Shown here: piece after piece, positions 10,375-18,664 of the stretch | Position numbering within the stretch: position 1 is the stretch's first letter | How the letters are laid out: each line of letters starts with the position of its first letter | Assembly (NCBI GenBank): GCA_014860575.1 | Contig: JACZJK010000016.1 | Coordinates: 1-64,000 of the forward strand | Direction: 5' to 3' | DNA from: Bacteroidales bacterium | GTDB taxonomy: Bacteria > Bacteroidota > Bacteroidia > Bacteroidales > JAAYJT01 | DNA length: 64,000 bases | The notes under the pieces: generated by a model | Told to the model about the DNA's origin: nothing | Seen by the model: the letters and a program-made list of their open reading frames with translations, nothing else | The model's database searches: none | Position numbers and translations under genes: made by a program

Positions 10375-11844
10375 ATGGATCGTTCAAGAATACTCACCCT
10401 GTTGTTTGTTACAGTCCTGGCAGTGATGCTCTTGCCTGAGTTGCAGAGACGGTTCAGGATATTTGAAATACCTCCGCTTGAAGGAGCTTTTGAAGTAATT
10501 GAAAGACCTGTTTTTTCAGTTGGAAAATTCTTTAATGGAAGCTTTCAACAGGAAATGGAGCGCTTCATTGAGGAAAAAGTTGGCTTCAGGCCTTTGTTGG
10601 TTCGCATCCGGAACCAGGCTGATTTGATGCTTTACAGAAAAGCACATGCCGAAGGCGTGATCATTGCCCGCAAAGGTGTGGTAATTGAAGAAGACTATAT
10701 CCTTGAATACCTGGGACGTCTTTTTATAGGCAAGAACACAATTGATAAAAAACTTAACCGGATTAAGTTTTTGCATGATACGCTATCACAAAAGGGCATC
10801 AAGCTGGCCGTTGTGTTCGCACCCGGTAAGGCAAGCTTTCATGCCGATTTGATCCCAAATCGCTATCGGCCCTGGGATAAATCACTATCCAATTATGACT
10901 ATTTTACCCAGCAGTGCAGGGAATTAGGAATCAACCACCTCGATCTGAATCAGTATTTCAAAGATCTGAAATCAATTGCATCCTATCCACTCTATCCCAA
11001 ATATGGCACACACTGGAGCACATATGGGATGAGCCTCGCTGCCGATACGCTGTTAAAGTACGTTGAAAGTCTTTCAGGACAGCCATTAAACCAAATAAAA
11101 CACGGGCCTGTAGACCTTACATCTCATTTAAGAGATACTGATTTTGACGGGGGCAAATCAATGAACCTTCTATGGAAACCACGAACCGGAAAAATGGCTT
11201 ATCCCCGCCTCGCATTTGAAAATGATGCAGGTAAGCATCGCCCGATGGTATTGGTTGTTGCCGATAGTTATTACTGGAATATTTATAATGCAGGAATTCC
11301 CAAAAACATCTTCGCAAATGAGGCATTCTGGTATTATCACCGCCAGGTTTACCCTGACTTTTACCTGGATCAGAAAACGGTTGACCAACTGGACATAAGA
11401 ACCGAAATTGAAAAACAGGAAGTAATTTTAGTAATGATAACGGAGCGGTTCCTGCACACAGCTTTCTGGCATTTCACTGATGATCTTTATAGAATCTATA
11501 AACCAGGTTTTCAGGAAGATCATCTATACAACTATGGAAACAGCATCCGCCGCGACCGCCAGTGGTTTGGAGATGTAATCGGAAAGGCAAAGAAACGTGG
11601 TCTGACTATCGAAGAAATGATACGGGTTGATGCGGAATACATGTTTATGCTGGATTTTAACGAAAAAATTGAAAAAACACGCGACAACTATATTATCTAC
11701 TACGAGTTGATGATCAAAGATGACCCGGAATGGTATGAACAAGTGCTCCGAAAAGCCCACGAGAATGCTTTAAGTACTGAGGAAATGCTTCGCCGTGATG
11801 CGGTGTGGATGTATGAACATGATATTTTGGGCATGCATCGGTAG
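10375..11844 (+). CDS. AlgJ/AlgX-like SGNH-type O-acetyltransferase
   Basis: The 489-aa protein has an N-terminal signal anchor (ILTLLFVTVLAVMLLPEL). Its SGNH-like domain shows the AlgX/AlgJ motif GTHWSTYG (H213) and a serine block VVADSYYWN (S298). Proteins of this family accept acetyl groups from an AlgI-type MBOAT and esterify polysaccharide hydroxyls in the periplasm. Coupling to the MBOAT gene is tight, with a two-base gap, so the two almost certainly form one transcript and one machine. The C-terminal part (from about residue 385) contains two short repeats, each with (T/S)xEEM(I/L)R(V/R)DAxxM, a helical pattern I do not recognise. Function is supported by motif and neighbour; the substrate is unknown. 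Confidence 0.8.
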   Translation: MDRSRILTLLFVTVLAVMLLPELQRRFRIFEIPPLEGAFEVIERPVFSVGKFFNGSFQQEMERFIEEKVGFRPLLVRIRNQADLMLYRKAHAEGVIIARKGVVIEEDYILEYLGRLFIGKNTIDKKLNRIKFLHDTLSQKGIKLAVVFAPGKASFHADLIPNRYRPWDKSLSNYDYFTQQCRELGINHLDLNQYFKDLKSIASYPLYPKYGTHWSTYGMSLAADTLLKYVESLSGQPLNQIKHGPVDLTSHLRDTDFDGGKSMNLLWKPRTGKMAYPRLAFENDAGKHRPMVLVVADSYYWNIYNAGIPKNIFANEAFWYYHRQVYPDFYLDQKTVDQLDIRTEIEKQEVILVMITERFLHTAFWHFTDDLYRIYKPGFQEDHLYNYGNSIRRDRQWFGDVIGKAKKRGLTIEEMIRVDAEYMFMLDFNEKIEKTRDNYIIYYELMIKDDPEWYEQVLRKAHENALSTEEMLRRDAVWMYEHDILGMHR

Positions 11845-11865
11845 TCACAGTCAAAGCTTTATGTT

Positions 11866-11873
11866 TACTTTTG
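11866..11873 (+). promoter_or_regulatory. Bacteroidota -7 promoter box
   Basis: TACTTTTG is an exact TAnnTTTG match 31 bases before the chosen ATG at 11904. Transcription from here would begin downstream of any TTG or GTG near 11871, which supports the later start. Confidence 0.5.
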
Positions 11874-11903
11874 CACAGATATGATTTAATGCCACAATCT
11901 TAT

Positions 11904-13934
11904 ATGAAAAAGACTATTACCCTGCTGCTGACACTATTGGCAGTGTTTACCGGTTTGAATGAATTAAAGGCACAGTATCCCGAGTGGAACGATCCCAATA
12001 GTTTGCCGAAATGGATGACAGCAGAGGAAGAACTTCGCCGCCACGAAATCGGAATTGGCACTGAGCAAACGCTATCGCCTCCGGGCCCTATCCGCAATAT
12101 TTCGGAGTTTGAACGTATGCAGGGAGCCATGGTTCGATACAATAATGGGCTTGGTGTTCCAACCAGCCTGATAGTAGCAATATCTCAGCACACCAAAGTC
12201 TATACTATTGCTGCGAACCAATCGCAACGAACAGCAGCATATAACTCCTACCAGGCCGCAGGTGCAAACATGAATAACTGTGATTTCATTATTGCAGGCA
12301 CCAACTCTATTTGGACCCGGGATTATGGCCCGTTGTGGATCGTTAACGGAGACAACCAGATCAGCGTGCTCGATTTCCCCTACAACCGGCCCAGGCCGCT
12401 CGATAACGCGATACCCGGACATCTGGCCAATCACCTCGGGGTTCCGCTTTATGCTATGGGTGTGGTTCATACCGGTGGCAATTATATGTCAACAGGAGGG
12501 GGAAGCGCCGCTTCGACCGACCTTGTTTATGAAGAGAATGGCAATAATTCAACCTGGGTAAATCAACAAATGGAGGATTATGCCGGAATAGAAAACTATC
12601 ATGTAACCATTGACCCGCAGGGTGAATATATTAAGCACATTGATTGCTGGGCAAAATTTCTTGACGTAGACAAGATTCTCATTGCAGAAGTTCCCCCATC
12701 AAATCCGCAATATTCGGCCTATGAACAGGTTACCATGTACTTTGCCAACCAGTTAAGCCCCTATGGAACACCCTACCAGATTTTCCGTGTTTATTCACCA
12801 AACGGACAACCTTACACCAATTCCCTGATACTTAACCACAGGGTTTATGTACCCACGGTGAATTCCACCCATGATGCGGCCGCACTGGCTGCTTACCAGC
12901 AGGCATTGCCGGGTTATGAAGTTATGGGTTTTTACTCATCCAGTTGGCAATCCACAGATGCATTGCATTGCCGCGTGAAGGAAATTGCTGATATCGGGAT
13001 GCTCTCGGTCAGACATGTACCCCTGCAAGGCTTGTTTGATTACCAATCTGAATTTGAGATTGAAGCCGAGATTATAGCACATAGCGGACAAACTATCTAT
13101 GCTGACTCACTTTTTATCATTTTCAAAACAAATGCCGGCGACTTTGATACAGTTCCGCTTTATCATGCACAGGATCATACATTTACCGGTATGTTGCCCG
13201 TTACACCTGGTGATACATTGATTACTTATTACCTTTCCGCCGCCGATGCTTCAGGCCGCAAAGAAACCTGGCCATTGATTGGCGCAGCGGGTGCCCGTTC
13301 ATTCCAGGTTACCATGCCACCCGACATCGTTGTAATGCCAGATTCTCTCTTGTTTGAAAACATTGAACAAGCTTTCTGGTATGGAGTTGAACTCACCATT
13401 AACAATCCGTCTTCGGTTGAGTTATCGGTTCAGGACATGATAATCTATAACAACTCCTGTTATTTCGAACCCCAACCTGTACTTCCCTATACTATTCAGC
13501 CCGGTGAATCTATGATTACAACCGTGTTCCTTACTCCAGGTGTTGCTATAAGACCAGATCTTTTTCTTTACGATTCAATTTATGTAGTAAGCGATTTAGC
13601 AACACATATGGTTCCTGTATGGGTAAATCCTGATTTACTTGGAAGTGTTCATGATATAGACCCTATAATCAGCGCTTTTAACACGTTTCCCAATCCTTTT
13701 ACATCGCAAATTAGCTTTGGGTTTACCCTGAAAGAAAGCAGCCATGTAAACCTGGAAATATTCGATCTGCAAGGCAGAAAGATCATTTCGTTGCTAGATG
13801 AACCCAAATCAGCCGGTCAGCACCAAATCATCTGGGATGACAGAACCAGTGCAAATTTGCCCGAAGGCGTTTTCATGGCCCGGATCATTGCCAGAAACCA
13901 CGTGTTCACCAGAAAGATTGTTTTGACGAAGTAA
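11904..13934 (+). CDS. T9SS-exported agmatine/peptidylarginine deiminase-like enzyme (PPAD-type)
   Basis: It is 676 aa from the ATG at 11904, which opens a typical signal peptide (MKKTITLLLTLLAVFTG). The fold is the guanidino-modifying deiminase family. Catalytic residues are visible in order: Asp in TRDYGP (D140), His and Asp in IKHIDCW (H245, D247) and Cys in ALHCRVKEI (C356). Order and spacing resemble Porphyromonas gingivalis PPAD (D130, H236, D238, C351). Residues 390-590 form Ig-like beta domains, and the protein ends in a T9SS sorting domain (NTFPNPFTSQISFGF) typical of surface proteins. It should hydrolyse a guanidino group to a ureido group with ammonia release. Whether it uses peptidyl-arginine or agmatine cannot be told from sequence alone. 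It follows the O-acetyltransferase pair but has its own -7 box. Confidence 0.82.
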   Translation: MKKTITLLLTLLAVFTGLNELKAQYPEWNDPNSLPKWMTAEEELRRHEIGIGTEQTLSPPGPIRNISEFERMQGAMVRYNNGLGVPTSLIVAISQHTKVYTIAANQSQRTAAYNSYQAAGANMNNCDFIIAGTNSIWTRDYGPLWIVNGDNQISVLDFPYNRPRPLDNAIPGHLANHLGVPLYAMGVVHTGGNYMSTGGGSAASTDLVYEENGNNSTWVNQQMEDYAGIENYHVTIDPQGEYIKHIDCWAKFLDVDKILIAEVPPSNPQYSAYEQVTMYFANQLSPYGTPYQIFRVYSPNGQPYTNSLILNHRVYVPTVNSTHDAAALAAYQQALPGYEVMGFYSSSWQSTDALHCRVKEIADIGMLSVRHVPLQGLFDYQSEFEIEAEIIAHSGQTIYADSLFIIFKTNAGDFDTVPLYHAQDHTFTGMLPVTPGDTLITYYLSAADASGRKETWPLIGAAGARSFQVTMPPDIVVMPDSLLFENIEQAFWYGVELTINNPSSVELSVQDMIIYNNSCYFEPQPVLPYTIQPGESMITTVFLTPGVAIRPDLFLYDSIYVVSDLATHMVPVWVNPDLLGSVHDIDPIISAFNTFPNPFTSQISFGFTLKESSHVNLEIFDLQGRKIISLLDEPKSAGQHQIIWDDRTSANLPEGVFMARIIARNHVFTRKIVLTK

Positions 13935-14174
13935 AATCGTTCCGGATTCAAAGTTCAAAATTCAAGGTTCCAGGTCTCTAGTTACTGGTTACTGGTTGCT
14001 TGTTTCTGGTAGCTGGTAACTTGATTTGGGTCAAACAATTGTCATACTGTTGTAATACAATTGTTGCTGATTGATTATCTCCTCATGTCTCCTTCTTTCC
14101 ATCTTTCAATCTCTCCGTCTCTTTGTCTCTCCGTCCCTCGCCCCACGCTCCACGCCCCACGCTCTTGTCTCTTC
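13935..14174. repeat. Low-complexity intergenic segment
   Basis: Between two convergent genes lies DNA made of short decayed direct repeats: several variants of TTACTGGTTAC/TAGCTGGTAAC (13980-14022), then a pyrimidine-rich run built from CTCTCCGTCTCTTTGTCTC and CCCCACGCTCCACG variants (14082-14165). I see no gene in it. This kind of text-like repeat occurs between genes in many Bacteroidota genomes. Confidence 0.6.
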
Positions 14175-14927
14175 TCAAAACCTCACCTCCAACCCATTCC
14201 TAACCGAATAAACTGTGTGCTTAATTCCGGGCGGCGGATCGCTGTCATTGAGGAGGTTGAAATTTACCGAAAGCCCCACAATTTTAGTAATCCTGAATTT
14301 TAAACTGGTTTGAAGCATAATGCGGTGGTCACTGAAATCATTGATCAGTGGCTGGAAGTACATGATATTGTTCATGGAAACATGATCGTTTACTTTCCAG
14401 TTATAAGCCACATAACTGCTGATACGGTGGTTAATCTGGCTTTCTTTTGCCTCTACGATCAGTTCGTTTTCAAACATGTACAACGATGCCGCAAAGAGCT
14501 TGCTGTTTTCACTATTTAGCAACAGGAACCTGGGCCCGGTTCCCACAAGTTCACGGTGGTCAATCATTAATACCCGGTTATACTGACCTTGAGCGAAGGC
14601 TTCCCAGGTAAGCCATTTATTCAGGTCACGGTTATAGCGGAAGTGAATATGTCCGCTATTGTCGAAATCATTGTCGCCAGCACGGATCATACTCGCTCCG
14701 CCCAGCAGTATATAGGTGTTTTTGTTTCTTTTATGTTGCAGATGCAGGGCTGAGTTCAGGTCAAAAATCTGTTCCTGGTTCGAAGTGATGTTAAATGTTA
14801 AATCTGCTTTTCCTACCCAGCCCGAGGAATCCTGTACAATGCGTTGGCTCTCCACGTTCAGGATTTGTGAATAGAGGATACCTGAAGCAGCAAATAACTG
14901 AAAAAGAAGAAGAATCAGTCTGGTCAT
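14175..14927 (-). CDS. DUF2490 family outer-membrane protein
   Basis: From the ATG at 14927 the protein is 250 aa with a signal peptide (MTRLILLLFQLFAASGILYSQ). An earlier in-frame ATG at 14951 would put eight extra residues ahead of it. The body alternates amphipathic beta strands and ends in an aromatic-rich strand with terminal phenylalanine (VYSVRNGLEVRF), as outer-membrane barrels do. The DUF2490 signature is visible: WEAFAQGQYNRVLMIDHREL followed by GTGPRFLL. The function of DUF2490 proteins is not established; a small outer-membrane barrel is the best structural guess. It converges with the deiminase gene and lies downstream of the S46 peptidase gene on the same strand with a 63-base gap. 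Confidence 0.8.
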   Translation of the reverse strand: MTRLILLLFQLFAASGILYSQILNVESQRIVQDSSGWVGKADLTFNITSNQEQIFDLNSALHLQHKRNKNTYILLGGASMIRAGDNDFDNSGHIHFRYNRDLNKWLTWEAFAQGQYNRVLMIDHRELVGTGPRFLLLNSENSKLFAASLYMFENELIVEAKESQINHRISSYVAYNWKVNDHVSMNNIMYFQPLINDFSDHRIMLQTSLKFRITKIVGLSVNFNLLNDSDPPPGIKHTVYSVRNGLEVRF

Positions 14928-15014
14928 AATTTTAAAATTCAACCCCGGCAAGGTTTGGACTTGCCGGGGTTAATTGAACGTTTTAAACTCCCGTAAATTA
15001 TGATAATCTGTGAA

Positions 15015-17189
15015 TTACCTGATAATCGTCATTTCGTCAATGAGGCGTTGAGCGCCGGCAAACTTATCAATGATAAAGAGTACGTAGCGTGTGTCTACAT
15101 TAATGGTCCGTTGCAATTCGGGTTCGAACGCAATATCGCCGCTCATGGCTTCCCAGTTACCATCAAAAGCAATACCGATCAGATGGCCATCAGCATTTAT
15201 AACCGGGCTACCTGAGTTTCCACCGGTGATATCATGATTGGTAAGGAAGTTCACATACAGCACGCCGTCTTTGCCATAGGGTCCAAAATCCTTGTTTTCA
15301 TACAATTCTTTAAGTTTGGGATGAACGATGAACTCATCGTTGCTGGGGTCTTCCTTGTCCATGACGCCTGCAAGAGTTGTCAGGTAATCGTAATGAACCG
15401 CATCGGCAGGGTAATAGTCGAGCACCTGTCCGTAACTCAAGCGTATGGTAGAGTTTGCATCGGCAAAGTAAATTTTCTCAGGATTCATCTCACGCAGCGC
15501 GGCAATCCATAGTTTCTCAGCTTTTGAAACCATGCCCTGGCCTTTGCCAAAGTTCCCGGAGGCTTTCATTGATAATTCCCGTATTTGTTTCTGAGCCGTA
15601 AAAAGCGGATCATTATCAATATCACGCAGGCGTGGCTTTGCCAGGAATTTCTCAAGTGCCTCTGGTGAAGTTAAGATAGATTTCGCATAAATTTCTTTGG
15701 CGTAGCTTAGGAAATTGCCCTGATGGTTCTTAATCACATCATCAAAAAATGCAGGACGCCATGGCTCAGCAAGGTTAAAAAATACCATTTCCATCATAGC
15801 GGCAAAAAGACTGACATCGGTGTTATAGTCCATATTTTCAAAATGGCTGGAAGCCCTGGCGCGAAGTTTTGTAGCAGCTTCTTCAATGGCCTCCTTGTTT
15901 TTGCGGTCTTTTTCGAGCACTGTTCTCATTTCACTTAGTGAACTGGCAAAACCAACACTGGATGGCCCCATAGCAGCAAGGTTCAGATACATGGTGGGTA
16001 AAACATCAGCGGCCATAAGTCCGTATCCTTCCTGCATCTTCGAAAGCACTTCGCCATATTTTTCATTGGCTTCTGGGTTGTTTTCCAGCCACTGATTGAA
16101 CGCTTCTTCAATTTCCTGTTTCTGACTATAAACATCAAGGCGTTTCAGCCCTCGGGTCTGACCCAGGTAATATTTCCAGCCATTGGCAAGGCTCGAGTAA
16201 GTAGATGCATATTGAATGCGAATAGCAGGATCGAGGTCCATATGTGTTTTCATGGTTTCGAGCCGGCGTTCAAGAATTTTTACCAGCAAGGGCTGGAAAT
16301 GCTCAACATTATACTCAACGCCGTATGATGTAAGATAGCGGCTTGTGCGTCCCGGAAATCCCCATATCATGCTGAAGTCTTCGCGTTCAACACCTTTGAT
16401 TGAAACCGGCAGGTGGTGTTTGGGTTTCATAGGAATATTTTCTTTTGCGTACTTAGCCGGCGAACCATCGGGGGCTGTGAAGATACGAAGCACTGTAAAA
16501 TCACCTGTATGACGTGGCCACATCCAGTTGTCAGTGTCTCCACCAAATTTGCCAATGGAAGAAGGGGGCGCACCAACCAACCTTACATCACGATAGGTCT
16601 GATAAACCAGCATGTAGTACTCATTGCCGGCATAAAATGGCTTTACGGTTACATCGTACTTGCCCTCTTCAGCATTTTCTTCTTTTAATTCCTGGATTAC
16701 CTTTCGTATGGCTGCCTGGCGGTCGGAATCGCTCATATCAGCAGTAACATCAGCGAGTACCCTGGTGGTTACATCTTCCATTCTTACAAGGATTGAAGCA
16801 GTCATGCCCTCGTTGGGAAGTTCTTCTTCATAGCTCATGGCCCAGAATCCATCGGTGAGGTAATCAAATTCTACCGAACTGTGCTGCTGAATTTGCCCGT
16901 AAGCGCAATGGTGGTTCGTAAACAAAAGCCCGTTTGGTGAAACAATTTCGGCGCTACAGAAAAAGCCTTCGGGGGCGCCTCCGCTTGAAAGGCCGACGAT
17001 GGCATCCTTTAGACTTGCGTTGTTGAGGCTGTATAGCTCTTCGGCCGTGAGCCTGAGACCCATATTCTGCATATCAGAATAAATATAATCCTTAAAAAAC
17101 ATGGGAACCCACATTCCCTCATCAGCACGAAGCTGGAAATTGAACGCTAGCATGAGTGCAAGCGTCAGCAATAGAAATTGTTTTTTCAT
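15015..17189 (-). CDS. S46 family dipeptidyl peptidase, DPP7-type
   Basis: The 724-aa protein has a signal peptide (MKKQFLLLTLALMLAFNFQLRA) and full family length. The chymotrypsin-like triad is present: His in TNHHCAYG (H93/H94), Asp in GGDTDNWMWPRHTGDF and Ser in TGGNSGSPV (S659). S46 enzymes remove dipeptides from the N-terminus of oligopeptides in the periplasm of asaccharolytic Bacteroidota. The residue 18 positions after the serine decides specificity: Arg in DPP11 (acidic P1) and Gly in DPP7 (hydrophobic P1). Here it is Gly (FDGNWE, G677), so DPP7-like specificity is predicted. A perfect -7 box lies about 80 bases upstream. DUF2490 is the next gene on the same strand. Confidence 0.93.
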   Translation of the reverse strand: MKKQFLLLTLALMLAFNFQLRADEGMWVPMFFKDYIYSDMQNMGLRLTAEELYSLNNASLKDAIVGLSSGGAPEGFFCSAEIVSPNGLLFTNHHCAYGQIQQHSSVEFDYLTDGFWAMSYEEELPNEGMTASILVRMEDVTTRVLADVTADMSDSDRQAAIRKVIQELKEENAEEGKYDVTVKPFYAGNEYYMLVYQTYRDVRLVGAPPSSIGKFGGDTDNWMWPRHTGDFTVLRIFTAPDGSPAKYAKENIPMKPKHHLPVSIKGVEREDFSMIWGFPGRTSRYLTSYGVEYNVEHFQPLLVKILERRLETMKTHMDLDPAIRIQYASTYSSLANGWKYYLGQTRGLKRLDVYSQKQEIEEAFNQWLENNPEANEKYGEVLSKMQEGYGLMAADVLPTMYLNLAAMGPSSVGFASSLSEMRTVLEKDRKNKEAIEEAATKLRARASSHFENMDYNTDVSLFAAMMEMVFFNLAEPWRPAFFDDVIKNHQGNFLSYAKEIYAKSILTSPEALEKFLAKPRLRDIDNDPLFTAQKQIRELSMKASGNFGKGQGMVSKAEKLWIAALREMNPEKIYFADANSTIRLSYGQVLDYYPADAVHYDYLTTLAGVMDKEDPSNDEFIVHPKLKELYENKDFGPYGKDGVLYVNFLTNHDITGGNSGSPVINADGHLIGIAFDGNWEAMSGDIAFEPELQRTINVDTRYVLFIIDKFAGAQRLIDEMTIIR

Positions 17190-17265
17190 GTGTGAAGTAT
17201 GAATATTAAAAGATAAATAAATGGTTCTGAGAACGAAAAGTAGGATCAGTACTACAATTTCGTGC

Positions 17266-17273
17266 CAAAGTTA
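17266..17273 (-). promoter_or_regulatory. -7 promoter box for the S46 peptidase gene
   Basis: Read on the minus strand this is TAACTTTG, an exact TAnnTTTG, about 77 bases before the ATG at 17189. No TTTG was found at the -33 position. Confidence 0.45.
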
Positions 17274-17446
17274 CAAGTTCTTATCGGATATGGGTTTGGC
17301 CGATGCTGATAAATTTTGCCGGCAATCATAAACGTTCAGAATCGTTCATGGCAGTGTGCGGTAATGAACATGAACAGATTCAGACAAAATGGGTTTAGTA
17401 AGTAGAGTTATTTAACATAGAGCATCTTTAATCTAGCCAATTAAGA

Positions 17447-17592
17447 TTGAGTCCACTCCGAAAAGTAAATCTACCCCTAAATCCCCTAAAGGGGACTTCC
17501 ACAAATTGCTGATATTTAGCGTTTCCCCTTTAGGGGTCAGGGGTTAGAAACGATAAAAATCAGCAATTTGTGACTTTTCGGAGTGGACTCAA
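17447..17592. repeat. Nested palindromic repeat element, about 146 bp
   Basis: The outer 20-base arms are perfect inverted repeats (17447-17466 beginning TTGAGTCCACTCC; 17573-17592 ending GGAGTGGACTCAA). A second pair, CACAAATTGCTGAT (17500-17513) and ATCAGCAATTTGTG (17559-17572), is nested inside, followed by CGTTTC/GAAACG and CCCCTAAAGGGG-type inner palindromes. It occupies most of the 432-base gap 17190-17621 between divergent genes. It has no coding capacity, so it looks like a MITE- or REP-like element. The remainder of the gap shows no gene. Confidence 0.8.
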
Positions 17593-17621
17593 GATTTAAA
17601 TATGAATAAATAGGATTTTTA

Positions 17622-18659
17622 ATGTTTATCAGGATTATTACTTTCCCCTTCCGATATCTTTTTGCCAGGCTTAAAAAGAGTATTGGAAAACTTGACACAC
17701 TTAAGATTGAGCCATTGTATGCCTTTGGAAACGAGAAAGAAATGTTTTTTAAGGCCAGGGTTGTAGAGTCGTACAGGCAAAGTAGACCATCGGCAAATAA
17801 AAATTACTTTCAGAATTTACTTGCTGCTATAAGGCGTTATGCAGGAAGCAGTGTGCCCAATGCCAAAGTTGAAGTAAGCTATCATCTTCAGAACATAATT
17901 CTGGAAAGCGATGCCGAAGGCATCATTAGTTGCACTTTCAAACACGCAGTTGAAACCATCCCGGAAAATGATTTTATCATTTGCCACCTCCTCCCTGAAG
18001 AAGGGGTCAGGCCGGAAAGAGATCATGTAAAAAGCCAGGTACTCAGGTACCATTCCCGGCACCCGATTGGAATAATTTCTGATATTGATGATACGGTATT
18101 GATCTCGCACGCCACCATGATTGGTAAAAAGTTCTGGCTTTCCATTTCAAAAAATGCTTATACTCGCAGGCCTTTCCCAGGGGTGAGCGAATTTTATAAA
18201 GCATTGTCAGATAATAATACAAATCCATTTTTTTACGTGTCCAGCAGTGATTGGAATCTTTATGACCTGATCAGGGATTTTTTAAATTATCGCGACATAC
18301 CTGCCGGCCCTTTGTTGCTTAAGGATTTACACGTAGACCTGCGTAACATCTGGAAATCGGGAGGTGGCAGCCACCAACATAAACTGGAAAAGATCAACAT
18401 GATCCTTGAATTGTATCCGGGCATGAAATTCATTTTAATTGGCGACAGTGGTCAACATGATCCAGAGCTATATGCCGAGATCATAGAAAAACATCCGGGT
18501 CAGATTAAAGCAGTTTATATCAGGGAAATAAGAATAATCAAAGACCAGCGAAGAAAACTTCTGGAAGCGAAACTGAGAGATCCTGCCGGGCCCGGGATCG
18601 TTTTTGTAAAAAACACGGAGCAGGCAATTCAGCATGCCCGAAATCATGGAATAATTTAA
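17622..18659 (+). CDS. App1-family (DUF2183) phosphatidate phosphatase-like protein
   Basis: The 345-aa protein has no signal peptide. Residues 145-320 carry the App1/DUF2183 HAD-type domain. The catalytic DxDxT motif is in GIISDIDDTVLISHA, followed by FPGVSEFYKAL, YVSSSDWNLYDLI and FILIGDSGQHDPELYAEI (the acidic fourth HAD motif). Yeast App1 dephosphorylates phosphatidate to diacylglycerol. The N-terminal part (about 60-135) looks like a small beta-sandwich. The stop codon is followed after five bases by a lipid-kinase gene, so the two should be co-expressed; they are predicted to act in opposite directions on the same phosphatidate/diacylglycerol couple. Lipid substrate in bacteria is inferred from the family. 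Confidence 0.85.
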   Translation: MFIRIITFPFRYLFARLKKSIGKLDTLKIEPLYAFGNEKEMFFKARVVESYRQSRPSANKNYFQNLLAAIRRYAGSSVPNAKVEVSYHLQNIILESDAEGIISCTFKHAVETIPENDFIICHLLPEEGVRPERDHVKSQVLRYHSRHPIGIISDIDDTVLISHATMIGKKFWLSISKNAYTRRPFPGVSEFYKALSDNNTNPFFYVSSSDWNLYDLIRDFLNYRDIPAGPLLLKDLHVDLRNIWKSGGGSHQHKLEKINMILELYPGMKFILIGDSGQHDPELYAEIIEKHPGQIKAVYIREIRIIKDQRRKLLEAKLRDPAGPGIVFVKNTEQAIQHARNHGII

Positions 18660-18664
18660 ACGAA

